Shown here: positions 50,553-63,094 of the stretch, piece by piece | Numbering within the stretch: position 1 is the stretch's first letter | How the letters are laid out: each line of letters opens with the position of its first letter | From: Cylicocyclus nassatus | Taxonomy: Eukaryota > Nematoda > Chromadorea > Rhabditida > Strongylidae | NCBI GenBank assembly: GCA_958299035.1 | Contig: CATQJL010000305.1 | Coordinates: forward strand, 35,353,733-35,417,732 | DNA: 64,000 nucleotides | Direction: 5' to 3' | Program-made: the position numbers and the translations under genes | The notes under the pieces: model-generated | What the model was told of the DNA's origin: nothing | Seen by the model: the letters and a program-made list of their open reading frames with translations, nothing else | Databases searched by the model: none

Positions 50553-53500
50553 TTGCCATTGTTTGCCAGCGAATTCGGACAGCAGCACACGAATTGTAGC
50601 ATCAACGGCATCGTTTGCCATTGTTTGCCAGCGAATTCGGACAGCCGCTCACGAACTGTAGCATCAACGGCATCGTTTGCCATTGTTTGCCAGCGAATTC
50701 GGACAGCCACACACGAGCTGTTGCATCAGTGGCAATTGTTTGCCAGCGAATTCGGACAGCAGCACACGAGCTGTAGCATCAACGGCATCGTATGCCATTG
50801 TTTGCCAGCGAATTCGGACAGCAGCACACAAGCTGTTGCATCAGTGGCAATTGTTTGCCAGCGAATTCGGACAGCAGCACACGAGCTGTAGCATCAACGG
50901 CATCGTTTGCCATTGTTTGCCAGCGAATTCGGACAGCAGCACACGAACTGTAGCATCAACGGCATCGTTTGCCATTGTTTGCCAGCGAATTCGGACAGCC
51001 ACACACGAGCTGTTGCATCAGTGGCAATTGTTTGCCAGCGAATTCGGACAGCAGCATACGAACTGTAGCATCAACGGCATCGTTTGCCATTGTTTGCCAG
51101 CGAATTCGGACAGCAGCACACGAATTGTAGCATCAACGGCATCGTTTGCCATTGTTTGCCAGCGAATTCGGACAGCCACACACGAGCTGTTGCATCAGTG
51201 GCAATTGTTTGCCAGCGAATTCGGACAGCGGCACACGAACTGTAGCATCAAAGGCATCGTTTGCCATCGTTTGCCAGCGAATTCGGACAGCCACTCACGA
51301 ACTGTAGCATCAACGGCATCGTTTGCCATTGTTTGCCAGCGAATTCGGACAGCAGCACACGAATTGTAGCATCAACGGCATCGTTTGCCATTGTTTGCCA
51401 GCGAATTCGGACAGCCGCTCACGAACTGTAGCATCAACGGCATCGTTTGCCATTGTTTGCCAGCGAATTCGGACAGCCACACACGAGCTGTTGCATCAGT
51501 GGCAATTGTTTGCCAGCGAATTCGGACAGCCACTCACGAACTGTAGCATCAACGGCATCGTTTGCCATTGTTTGCCAGCGAATTCGGACAGCAGCACACG
51601 AATTGTAGCATCAACGGCATCGTTTGCCATTGTTTGCCAGCGAATTCAGACAGCCGCTCACGAACTGTAGCATCAACGGCATCGTTTGCCATTGTTTGCC
51701 AGCAAATTCGGACAGCGGCACACGAACTGTAGCATCAAAGGCATCGTTTGCCATCGTTTGCCAGCGAATTCGGACAGCCACTCACGAACTGTAGCATCAA
51801 CGGCATCGTTTGCCATTGTTTGCCAGCGAATTCGGACAGCAGCACACGAATTGTAGCATCAACGGCATCGTTTGCCATTGTTTGCCAGCGAATTCGGACA
51901 GCCGCTCACGAACTGTAGCATCAACGGCATCGTTTGCCATTGTTTGCCAGCGAATTCGGACAGCCACACACGAGCTGTTGCATCAGTGGCAATTGTTTGC
52001 CAGCGAATTCGGACAGCAGCACACGAGCTGTAGCATCAACGGCATCGTATGCCATTGTTTGCCAGCGAATTCGGACAGCAGCACACAAGCTGTTGCATCA
52101 GTGGCAATTGTTTGCCAGCGAATTCGGACAGCAGCACACGAGCTGTAGCATCAAAGGCATCGTTTGCCATCGTTTGCCAGCGAATTCGGACAGCCACTCA
52201 CGAACTGTAGCATCAACGGCATCGTTTGCCATTGTTTGCCAGCGAATTCGGACAGCAGCACACGAATTGTAGCATCAACGGCATCGTTTGCCATTGTTTG
52301 CCAGCGAATTCGGACAGCCGCTCACGAACTGTAGCATCAACGGCATCGTTTGCCATTGTTTGCCAGCGAATTCGGACAGCGGCACACGAACTGTAGCATC
52401 AAAGGCATCGTTTGCCATTGTTTGCCAGCGAATTCGGACAGCAGCACACGAATTGTAGCATCAACGGCATCGTTTGCCATTGTTTGCCAGCGAATTCGGA
52501 CAGCCGCTCACGAACTTTAGCATCAACGGCATCGTTTGCCATTGTTTGCCAGCGAATTCGGACAGCCACACACGAGCTGTTGCATCAGTGGCAATTGTTT
52601 GCCAGCGAATTCGGACAGCAGCACACGAGCTGTAGCATCAACGGCATCGTATGCCATTGTTTGCCAGCGAATTCGGACAGCAGCACACAAGCTGTTGCAT
52701 CAGTGGCAATTGTTTGCCAGCGAATTCGGACAGCAGCACACGAGCTGTAGCATCAACGGCATCGTTTGCCATTGTTTGCCAGCGAATTCGGACAGCAGCA
52801 CACGAACTGTAGCATCAACGGCATCGTATGCCATTGTTTGCCAGCGAATTCGGACAGCAGCACACAAGCTGTTGCATCAGTGGCAATTGTTTGCCAGCGA
52901 ATTCGGACAGCAGCATACGAACTGTAGCATCAACGGCATCGTTTGCCATTGTTTGCCAGCGAATTCGGACAGCCACACACGAGCTGTTGCATCAGTGGCA
53001 ATTGTTTGCCAGCGAATTCGGACAGCCACACACGAGCTGTTGCATCAGTGGCAATTGTTTGCCAGCGAATTCGGACAGCAGCATACGAACTGTAGCATCA
53101 ACGGCATCGTTTGCCATTGTTTGCCAGCGAATTCGGACAGCCGCTCACGAACTGTAGCATCAACGGCATCGTTTGCCATTGTTTGCCAGCGAATTCGGAC
53201 AGCAGCACACGAACTGTAGCATCAACGGCATCGTTTGCCATTGTTTGCCAGCGAATTCGGACAGCAGCACACGAGCTGTTGCATCAGTTGCAATTGTTTG
53301 CCAGCGAATTCGGACAGCAGCACACGAGCTGTAGCATCAAAGGCATCGTTTGCCATCGTTTGCCAGCGAATTCGGACAGCCACTCACGAACTGTAGCATC
53401 AACGGCATCGTTTGCCATTGTTTGCCAGCGAATTCGGACAGCAGCACACGAATTGTAGCATCAACGGCATCGTTTGCCATTGTTTGCCAGCGAATTCAGA

Positions 53501-56500
53501 CAGCCGCTCACGAACTGTAGCATCAACGGCATCGTTTGCCATTGTTTGCCAGCGAATTCGGACAGCGGCACACGAACTTTAGCATCAAAGGCATCGTTTG
53601 CCATCGTTTGCCAGCGAATTCGGACAGCCACTCACGAACTGTAGCATCAACGGCATCGTTTGCCATTGTTTGCCAGCGAATTCGGACAGCAGCACACGAA
53701 TTGTAGCATCAACGGCATCGTTTGCCATTGTTTGCCAGCGAATTCGGACAGCCGCTCACGAACTGTAGCATCAACGGCATCGTTTGCCATTGTTTGCCAG
53801 CGAATTCGGACAGCCACACACGAGCTGTTGCATCAGTGGCAATTGTTTGCCAGCGAATTCGGACAGCAGCACACGAGCTGTAGCATCAACGGCATCGTAT
53901 GCCATTGTTTGCCAGCGAATTCGGACAGCAGCACACAAGCTGTTGCATCAGTGGCAATTGTTTGCCAGCGAATTCGGACAGCAGCACACGAGCTGTAGCA
54001 TCAACGGCATCGTTTGCCATTGTTTGCCAGCGAATTCGGACAGCAGCACACGAATTGTAGCATCAACGGCATCGTTTGCCATTGTTTGCCAGCGAATTCG
54101 GACAGCCACACACGAGCTGTTGCATCAGTGGCAATTGTTTGCCAGCGAATTCGGACAGCGGCACACGAACTGTAGCATCAAAGGCATCGTTTGCCATCGT
54201 TTGCCAGCGAATTCGGACAGCCACTCACGAACTGTAGCATCAACGGCATCGTTTGCCATTGTTTGCCAGCGAATTCGGACAGCAGCACACGAATTGTAGC
54301 ATCAACGGCATCGTTTGCCATTGTTTGCCAGCGAATTCGGACAGCCGCTCACGAACTGTAGCATCAACGGCATCGTTTGCCATTGTTTGCCAGCGAATTC
54401 GGACAGCCACACACGAGCTGTTGCATCAGTGGCAATTGTTTGCCAGCGAATTCGGACAGCCACTCACGAACTGTAGCATCAACGGCATCGTTTGCCATTG
54501 TTTGCCAGCGAATTCGGACAGCAGCACACGAATTGTAGCATCAACGGCATCGTTTGCCATTGTTTGCCAGCGAATTCAGACAGCCGCTCACGAACTGTAG
54601 CATCAACGGCATCGTTTGCCATTGTTTGCCAGCAAATTCGGACAGCGGCACACGAACTGTAGCATCAAAGGCATCGTTTGCCATCGTTTGCCAGCGAATT
54701 CGGACAGCCACTCACGAACTGTAGCATCAACGGCATCGTTTGCCATTGTTTGCCAGCGAATTCGGACAGCAGCACACGAATTGTAGCATCAACGGCATCG
54801 TTTGCCATTGTTTGCCAGCGAATTCGGACAGCCGCTCACGAACTGTAGCATCAACGGCATCGTTTGCCATTGTTTGCCAGCGAATTCGGACAGCCACACA
54901 CGAGCTGTTGCATCAGTGGCAATTGTTTGCCAGCGAATTCGGACAGCAGCACACGAGCTGTAGCATCAACGGCATCGTATGCCATTGTTTGCCAGCGAAT
55001 TCGGACAGCAGCACACAAGCTGTTGCATCAGTGGCAATTGTTTGCCAGCGAATTCGGACAGCAGCACACGAGCTGTAGCATCAAAGGCATCGTTTGCCAT
55101 CGTTTGCCAGCGAATTCGGACAGCCACTCACGAACTGTAGCATCAACGGCATCGTTTGCCATTGTTTGCCAGCGAATTCGGACAGCAGCACACGAATTGT
55201 AGCATCAACGGCATCGTTTGCCATTGTTTGCCAGCGAATTCGGACAGCCGCTCACGAACTGTAGCATCAACGGCATCGTTTGCCATTGTTTGCCAGCGAA
55301 TTCGGACAGCGGCACACGAACTGTAGCATCAAAGGCATCGTTTGCCATTGTTTGCCAGCGAATTCGGACAGCAGCACACGAATTGTAGCATCAACGGCAT
55401 CGTTTGCCATTGTTTGCCAGCGAATTCGGACAGCCGCTCACGAACTGTAGCATCAACGGCATCGTTTGCCATTGTTTGCCAGCGAATTCGGACAGCCACA
55501 CACGAGCTGTTGCATCAGTGGCAATTGTTTGCCAGCGAATTCGGACAGCAGCACACGAGCTGTAGCATCAACGGCATCGTATGCCATTGTTTGCCAGCGA
55601 ATTCGGACAGCAGCACACAAGCTGTTGCATCAGTGGCAATTGTTTGCCAGCGAATTCGGACAGCAGCACACGAGCTGTAGCATCAACGGCATCGTTTGCC
55701 ATTGTTTGCCAGCGAATTCGGACAGCAGCACACGAACTGTAGCATCAACGGCATCGTATGCCATTGTTTGCCAGCGAATTCGGACAGCAGCACACAAGCT
55801 GTTGCATCAGTGGCAATTGTTTGCCAGCGAATTCGGACAGCAGCATACGAACTGTAGCATCAACGGCATCGTTTGCCATTGTTTGCCAGCGAATTCGGAT
55901 AGCCACACACGAGCTGTTGCATCAGTGGCAATTGTTTGCCAGCGAATTCGGACAGCCACACACGAGCTGTTGCATCAGTGGCAATTGTTTGCCAGCGAAT
56001 TCGGACAGCAGCATACGAACTGTAGCATCAACGGCATCGTTTGCCATTGTTTGCCAGCGAATTCGGACAGCCGCTCACGAACTGTAGCATCAACGGCATC
56101 GTTTGCCATTGTTTGCCAGCGAATTCGGACAGCAGCACACGAACTGTAGCATCAACGGCATCGTTTGCCATTGTTTGCCAGCGAATTCGGACAGCAGCAC
56201 ACGAGCTGTTGCATCAGTTGCAATTGTTTGCCAGCGAATTCGGACAGCAGCACACGAGCTGTAGCATCAAAGGCATCGTTTGCCATCGTTTGCCAGCGAA
56301 TTCGGACAGCCACTCACGAACTGTAGCATCAACGGCATCGTTTGCCATTGTTTGCCAGCGAATTCGGACAGCAGCACACGAATTGTAGCATCAACGGCAT
56401 CGTTTGCCATTGTTTGCCAGCGAATTCAGACAGCCGCTCACGAACTGTAGCATCAACGGCATCGTTTGCCATTGTTTGCCAGCGAATTCGGACAGCGGCA

Positions 56501-58185
56501 CACGAACTGTAGCATCAAAGGCATCGTTTGCCATCGTTTGCCAGCGAATTCGGACAGCCACTCACGAACTGTAGCATCAACGGCATCGTTTGCCATTGTT
56601 TGCCAGCGAATTCGGACAGCAGCACACGAATTGTAGCATCAACGGCATCGTTTGCCATTGTTTGCCAGCGAATTCGGACAGCCGCTCACGAACTGTAGCA
56701 TCAACGGCATCGTTTGCCATTGTTTGCCAGCGAATTCGGACAGCCACACACGAGCTGTTGCATCAGTGGCAATTGTTTGCCAGCGAATTCGGACAGCAGC
56801 ACACGAGCTGTAGCATCAACGGCATCGTATGCCATTGTTTGCCAGCGAATTCGGACAGCAGCACACAAGCTGTTGCATCAGTGGCAATTGTTTGCCAGCG
56901 AATTCGGACAGCAGCACACGAGCTGTAGCATCAACGGCATCGTTTGCCATTGTTTGCCAGCGAATTCGGACAGCAGCACACGAACTGTAGCATCAACGGC
57001 ATCGTTTGCCATTGTTTGCCAGCGAATTCGGACAGCCACACACGAGCTGTTGCATCAGTGGCAATTGTTTGCCAGCGAATTCGGACAGCAGCATACGAAC
57101 TGTAGCATCAACGGCATCGTTTGCCATTGTTTGCCAGCGAATTCGGACAGCAGCACACGAATTGTAGCATCAACGGCATCGTTTGCCATTGTTTGCCAGC
57201 GAATTCGGACAGCCACACACGAGCTGTTGCATCAGTGGCAATTGTTTGCCAGCGAATTCGGACAGCGGCACACGAACTGTAGCATCAAAGGCATCGTTTG
57301 CCATCGTTTGCCAGCGAATTCGGACAGCCACTCACGAACTGTAGCATCAACGGCATCGTTTGCCATTGTTTGCCAGCGAATTCGGACAGCAGCACACGAA
57401 TTGTAGCATCAACGGCATCGTTTGCCATTGTTTGCCAGCGAATTCGGACAGCCGCTCACGAACTGTAGCATCAACGGCATCGTTTGCCATTGTTTGCCAG
57501 CGAATTCGGACAGCCACACACGAGCTGTTGCATCAGTGGCAATTGTTTGCCAGCGAATTCGGACAGCCACTCACGAACTGTAGCATCAACGGCATCGTTT
57601 GCCATTGTTTGCCAGCGAATTCGGACAGCAGCACACGAATTGTAGCATCAACGGCATCGTTTGCCATTGTTTGCCAGCGAATTCAGACAGCCGCTCACGA
57701 ACTGTAGCATCAACGGCATCGTTTGCCATTGTTTGCCAGCGAATTCGGACAGCGGCACACGAACTGTAGCATCAAAGGCATCGTTTGCCATCGTTTGCCA
57801 GCGAATTCGGACAGCCACTCACGAACTGTAGCATCAACGGCATCGTTTGCCATTGTTTGCCAGCGAATTCGGACAGCAGCACACGAATTGTAGCATCAAC
57901 GGCATCGTTTGCCATTGTTTGCCAGCGAATTCGGACAGCCGCTCACGAACTGTAGCATCAACGGCATCGTTTGCCATTGTTTGCCAGCGAATTCGGACAG
58001 CCACACACGAGCTGTTGCATCAGTGGCAATTGTTTGCCAGCGAATTCGGACAGCAGCACACGAGCTGTAGCATCAACGGCATCGTATGCCATTGTTTGCC
58101 AGCGAATTCGGACAGCAGCACACAAGCTGTTGCATCAGTGGCAATTGTTTGCCAGCGAATTCGGACAGCAGCACACGAGCTGTAG
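50553..58185 (+). repeat. Super-HOR of 3,107 and 2,930 bp
   Basis: Core-string intervals run 1,257, 602, 1,248, then 1,080, 602, 1,248, then 1,257, so a three-part block repeats from 50,553, 53,660 and 56,590. The two full periods differ by 177 bp (2L+S). A rare AGCAAATTCGG unit is at 51,704 and 54,634, exactly 2,930 bp apart, and is lacking at the third equivalent place. In the third copy the pattern breaks after the first part (832 bp instead of 602). Confidence 0.85.
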
Positions 58186-61100
58186 CATCAACGGCATCGT
58201 TTGCCATTGTTTGCCAGCGAATTCGGACAGCAGCACACGAACTGTAGCATCAACGGCATCGTTTGCCATTGTTTGCCAGCGAATTCGGACAGCAACTCAC
58301 GAGCTGTAGCATCAACGGCATCGTTTGCCATTGTTTGCCAGCGAATTCGGACAGCCACACACGAGCTGTTGCATCAGTGGCAATTGTTTGCCAGCGAATT
58401 CGGACAGCAGCATACGAACTGTAGCATCAACGGCATCGTTTGCCATTGTTTGCCAGCCAATTCGGACAGCAGCACACGAATTGTAGCATCAACGGCATCG
58501 TTTGCCATTGTTTGCCAGCGAATTCGGACAGCCACACACGAGCTGTTGCATCAGTGGCAATTGTTTGCCAGCGAATTCGGACAGCGGCACACGAACTGTA
58601 GCATCAAAGGCATCGTTTGCCATCGTTTGCCAGCGAATTCGGACAGCCACTCACGAACTGTAGCATCAACGGCATCGTTTGCCATTGTTTGCCAGCGAAT
58701 TCGGACAGCAGCACACGAATTGTAGCATCAACGGCATCGTTTGCCATTGTTTGCCAGCGAATTCGGACAGCCGCTCACGAACTGTAGCATCAACGGCATC
58801 GTTTGCCATTGTTTGCCAGCGAATTCGGACAGCCACACACGAGCTGTTGCATCAGTGGCAATTGTTTGCCAGCGAATTCGGACAGCAGCACACGAGCTGT
58901 AGCATCAACGGCATCGTATGCCATTGTTTGCCAGCGAATTCGGACAGCAGCACACAAGCTGTTGCATCAGTGGCAATTGTTTGCCAGCGAATTCGGACAG
59001 CAGCACACGAGCTGTAGCATCAACGGCATCGTTTGCCATTGTTTGCCAGCGAATTCGGACAGCAGCACACGAACTGTAGCATCAACGGCATCGTTTGCCA
59101 TTGTTTGCCAGCGAATTCGGACAGCAACTCACGAGCTGTAGCATCAACGGCATCGTTTGCCATTGTTTGCCAGCGAATTCGTACAGCCACACACGAGCTG
59201 TTGCATCAGTGGCAATTGTTTGCCAGCGAATTCGGACAGCAGCATACGAACTGTAGCATCAACGGCATCGTTTGCCATTGTTTGCCAGCGAATTCGGACA
59301 GCCACACACGAGCTGTTGCATCAGTGGCAATTGTTTGCCAGCGAATTCGGACAGCAGCATACGAACTGTAGCATCAACGGCATCGTTTGCCATTGTTTGC
59401 CAGCGAATTCGGACAGCCGCTCACGAACTGTAGCATCAACGGCATCGTTTGCCATTGTTTGAAAGCGAATTCGGACAGCAGCACACGAACTGTAGCATCA
59501 ACGGCATCGTTTGCCATTGTTTGCCAGCGAATTCGGACAGCAGCACACGAGCTGTTGCATCAGTTGCAATTGTTTGCCAGCGAATTCGGACAGCAGCACA
59601 CGAGCTGTAGCATCAAAGGCATCGTTTGCCATCGTTTGCCAGCGAATTCGGACAGCCACTCACGAACTGTAGCATCAACGGCATCGTTTGCCATTGTTTG
59701 CCAGCGAATTCGGACAGCAGCACACGAATTGTAGCATCAACGGCATCGTTTGCCATTGTTTGCCAGCGAATTCGGACAGCCGCTCACGAACTGTAGCATC
59801 AACGGCATCGTTTGCCATTGTTTGCCAGCGAATTCGGACAGCGGCACACGAACTGTAGCATCAAAGGCATCGTTTGCCATCGTTTGCCAGCGAATTCGGA
59901 CAGCCACTCACGAACTGTAGCATCAACGACATCGTTTGCCATTGTTTGCCAGCGAATTCGGACAGCAGCACACGAATTGTAGCATCAACGGCATCGTTTG
60001 CCATTGTTTGCCAGCGAATTCGGACAGCCGCTCACGAACTGTAGCATCAACGGCATCGTTTGCCATTGTTTGCCAGCGAATTCGGACAGCCACACACGAG
60101 CTGTTGCATCAGTGGCAATTGTTTGCCAGCGAATTCGGACAGCAGCACACGAGCTGTAGCATCAACGGCATCGTATGCCATTGTTTGCCAGCGAATTCGG
60201 ACAGCAGCACACAAGCTGTTGCATCAGTGGCAATTGTTTGCCAGCGAATTCGGACAGCAGCACACGAGCTGTAGCATCAACGGCATCGTTTGCCATTGTT
60301 TGCCAGCGAATTCGGACAGCAGCACACGAACTGTAGCATCAACGGCATCGTTTGCCATTGTTTGCCAGCGAATTCGGACAGCAACTCACGAGCTGTAGCA
60401 TCAACGGCATCGTTTGCCATTGTTTGCCAGCGAATTCGGACAGCCACACACGAGCTGTTGCATCAGTGGCAATTGTTTGCCAGCGAATTCGGACAGCAGC
60501 ATACGAACTGTAGCATCAACGGCATCGTTTGCCATTGTTTGCCAGCGAATTCGGACAGCCACACACGAGCTGTTGCATCAGTGGCAATTGTTTGCCAGCG
60601 AATTCGGACAGCCACACACGAGCTGTTGCATCAGTGGCAATTGTTTGCCAGCGAATTCGGACAGCAGCATACGAACTGTAGCATCAACGGCATCGTTTGC
60701 CATTGTTTGCCAGCGAATTCGGACAGCGGCACACGAACTGTAGCATCAAAGGCATCGTTTGCCATCGTTTGCCAGCGAATTCGGACAGCCACTCACGAAC
60801 TGTAGCATCAACGACATCGTTTGCCATTGTTTGCCAGCGAATTCGGACAGCAGCACACGAATTGTAGCATCAACGGCATCGTTTGCCATTGTTTGCCAGC
60901 GAATTCGGACAGCCGCTCACGAACTGTAGCATCAACGGCATCGTTTGCCATTGTTTGCCAGCGAATTCGGACAGCCACACACGAGCTGTTGCATCAGTGG
61001 CAATTGTTTGCCAGCGAATTCGGACAGCAGCACACGAGCTGTAGCATCAACGGCATCGTATGCCATTGTTTGCCAGCGAATTCGGACAGCAGCACACAAG

Positions 61101-61639
61101 CTGTTGCATCAGTGGCAATTGTTTGCCAGCGAATTCGGACAGCAGCACACGAGCTGTAGCATCAACGGCATCGTTTGCCATTGTTTGCCAGCGAATTCGG
61201 ACAGCAGCACACGAACTGTAGCATCAACGGCATCGTTTGCCATTGTTTGCCAGCGAATTCGGACAGCAACTCACGAGCTGTAGCATCAACGGCATCGTTT
61301 GCCATTGTTTGCCAGCGAATTCGGACAGCCACACACGAGCTGTTGCATCAGTGGCAATTGTTTGCCAGCGAATTCGGACAGCAGCATACGAACTGTAGCA
61401 TCAACGGCATCGTTTGCCATTGTTTGCCAGCGAATTCGGACAGCCACACACGAGCTGTTGCATCAGTGGCAATTGTTTGCCAGCGAATTCGGACAGCCAC
61501 ACACGAGCTGTTGCATCAGTGGCAATTGTTTGCCAGCGAATTCGGACAGCAGCATACGAACTGTAGCATCAACGGCATCGTTTGCCATTGTTTGCCAGCG
61601 AATTCGGACAGCCGCTCACGAACTGTAGCATCAACGGCA

Positions 61640-62925
61640 TCGTTTGCCATTGTTTGCCAGCGAATTCGGACAGCAGCACACGAACTGTAGCATCAACGGC
61701 ATCGTTTGCCATTGTTTGCCAGCGAATTCGGACAGCAGCACACGAGCTGTTGCATCAGTTGCAATTGTTTGCCAGCGAATTCGGACAGCAGCACACGAGC
61801 TGTAGCATCAAAGGCATCGTTTGCCATCGTTTGCCAGCGAATTCGGACAGCCACTCACGAACTGTAGCATCAACGGCATCGTTTGCCATTGTTTGCCAGC
61901 GAATTCGGACAGCCGCTCACGAACTGTAGCATCAACGGCATCGTTTGCCATTGTTTGCCAGCGAATTCGGACAGCAGCACACGAACTGTAGCATCAACGG
62001 CATCGTTTGCCATTGTTTGCCAGCGAATTCGGACAGCAGCACACGAGCTGTTGCATCAGTTGCAATTGTTTGCCAGCGAATTCGGACAGCAGCACACGAG
62101 CTGTAGCATCAACGGCATCGTTTGCCATTGTTTGCCAGCGAATTCGGACAGCGGCACACGAACTGTAGCATCAAAGGCATCGTTTGCCATCGTTTGCCAG
62201 CGAATTCGGACAGCCACTCACGAACTGTAGCATCAACGGCATCGTTTGCCATTGTTTGCCAGCGAATTCGGACAGCAGCACACGAACTGTAGCATCAACG
62301 GCATCGTTTGCCATTGTTTGCCAGCGAATTCGGACAGCAGCACACGAGCTGTTGCATCAGTTGCAATTGTTTGCCAGCGAATTCGGACAGCAGCACACGA
62401 GCTGTAGCATCAAAGGCATCGTTTGCCATCGTTTGCCAGCGAATTCGGACAGCCACTCACGAACTGTAGCATCAACGGCATCGTTTGCCATTGTTTGCCA
62501 GCGAATTCGGACAGCCGCTCACGAACTGTAGCATCAACGGCATCGTTTGCCATTGTTTGCCAGCGAATTCGGACAGCAGCACACGAACTGTAGCATCAAC
62601 GGCATCGTTTGCCATTGTTTGCCAGCGAATTCGGACAGCAGCACACGAGCTGTTGCATCAGTTGCAATTGTTTGCCAGCGAATTCGGACAGCAGCACACG
62701 AGCTGTAGCATCAACGGCATCGTTTGCCATTGTTTGCCAGCGAATTCGGACAGCGGCACACGAACTGTAGCATCAAAGGCATCGTTTGCCATCGTTTGCC
62801 AGCGAATTCGGACAGCCACTCACGAACTGTAGCATCAACGGCATCGTTTGCCATTGTTTGCCAGCGAATTCGGACAGCAGCACACGAACTGTAGCATCAA
62901 CGGCATCGTTTGCCATTGTTTGCCA
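61640..62925 (+). repeat. Tandem 602-bp HOR
   Basis: The string at about 61,640-62,320 recurs 602 bp downstream at about 62,242-62,925, including AGTTGC S units (near 62,060 and 62,660) and GCGGCACAC with an AAAGGC tail. 602 bp equals eight L plus two S. It is among the least diverged neighbouring pairs in block E. Confidence 0.82.
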
Positions 62926-63041
62926 GCGAATTCGGACAGCCGCTCACGAACTGTAGCATCAACGGCATCGTTTGCCATTGTTTGCCAGCGAATTCGGACA
63001 GCAGCACACGAACTGTAGCATCAACGGCATCGTTTGCCATT

Positions 63042-63094
63042 GTTTGCCAGCGAATTCGGACAGCAGCACACGAGCTGTTGCATCGTTTGCCATT
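63042..63094 (+). repeat. Alternative 53-bp unit from a second 9-bp deletion
   Basis: This unit has a TTGCATC core joined directly to GTTTGCCATT. It lacks AACGGCATC, or the equivalent, rather than the TCGTTTGCC missing from ordinary S units. The lost 9 bp lie between two CATC copies, so slippage between short direct repeats explains it. It is the only such unit seen. Confidence 0.88.
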
